Positions 63,668 to 64,000 of a stretch of 64,000 nucleotides of DNA are shown one piece after another. Within the stretch, counting starts at the first letter, position 1, and each line of letters opens with the position of its first letter. The DNA lies in assembly GCA_019614645.1 (NCBI GenBank), contig JABWDB010000012.1, positions 372,001 through 436,000 on the forward strand. Direction: 5' to 3'. The notes beneath the pieces were generated by a model that worked only from the letters and a program-made list of their open reading frames with translations, had not been told where the DNA came from and did no database searches. The translations under genes were made by a program, and so were the position numbers. The stretch comes from Stratiolaelaps scimitus. Its lineage: Eukaryota > Arthropoda > Arachnida > Mesostigmata > Laelapidae.

Positions 63668-64000
63668 GTACGTATAATGCTGAATACTTTAAATGATAAA
63701 GCAAATCAGAGAAGAAGCACAATGGATAAAGTAAACTAAATCTACAAATCGTAGAGGTTGTTTGAACATTTATTTTAATAAGTCGTTTTAGTGATTTGGC
63801 TATCGATCGGTGATTAATTCGATTGACACTGTGATACTAGAAGTAATCTGCCAATCAGGTGAACATACTAGGATCTGGCCGATCTATGTCAGCATATTTT
63901 TTTTTTTGAAGTTCTGTCGTGGCTTCATCCATTACAAGTATATATTAAATAATATATAGCATCTGTCTCAAACATACTCATTCCCGAAGTTGTTGGCGTA
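63668..64000 (+). other. Start of intron 1 of the coding region
   Basis: Begins GTACGTATAATG and continues AT-rich with a T10 run near 63896-63906 to the window edge. No second exon is visible. Confidence 0.6.

Noticed and set aside
1..64000. CRISPR array, operon, bacterial promoters or phage genes
   Set aside because: No regularly spaced repeats and no tightly packed genes; splice sites, microsatellites and retroelements show nuclear eukaryotic DNA.

Overview
This 64 kb window is eukaryotic, animal nuclear DNA, almost certainly from an arthropod. Signs are: no bacterial-style gene packing, only short chance ORFs over tens of kilobases, dense microsatellites ((TA)n, (TAA)n, CAG/CAA and GTT triplets, (GA)n), decayed LTR and non-LTR retrotransposons, a tRNA-derived short repeat, and a coding exon with GT-AG splice signals. 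The long introns and abundant simple repeats would fit a chelicerate such as a parasitiform mite, but nothing here proves that.

The only recognised host gene lies at the right edge on the + strand. An exon at 63477-63667 starts after a good splice acceptor, carries a (GTT)n tract in its 5' UTR, opens an ATG at 63569 and ends at a GTACGT donor. Its 33 residues end in the segment that precedes the calponin-homology domain of GAS2-like cytoskeletal linkers (Drosophila pickled eggs / Gas2L type). Much of the rest may be the 5' regulatory region or large first intron of this gene. Two upstream regions look like first-exon or promoter sequence: 27.4-28.92 kb, which ends at a GTGAGT donor, and 46.3-46.89 kb, which has a 67-codon ORF running into GTAAGT.

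Mobile DNA, left to right: a degraded non-LTR (CR1/Jockey-like) element with endonuclease, reverse transcriptase and C-terminal remnants at 0.63-2.53 kb; a decayed Ty3/Gypsy-like pol relic at about 30-31.5 kb; a foldback (MITE-like) palindrome at 36.8-36.95 kb; a second, 5'-truncated copy of the same kind of non-LTR 3' end at 52.94-53.03 kb; and a tRNA-derived SINE-like sequence at 62.0 kb.

The most unusual part is 48.9-61.1 kb. Reading across stop codons there shows four decayed protein-coding stretches of about 160-330 codons (three on the - strand, one on the +). They have protein-like composition but no family I can recognise. They could be an endogenised virus or the genes of a large DNA transposon; that is inference. 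The window also contains several nearly perfect inverted repeats with 16-27 bp arms and 3-10 nt loops, unrelated to each other in sequence, which suggests recurrent local template-switch events. The remaining sequence is noncoding as far as I can see, with dispersed triplet repeats.
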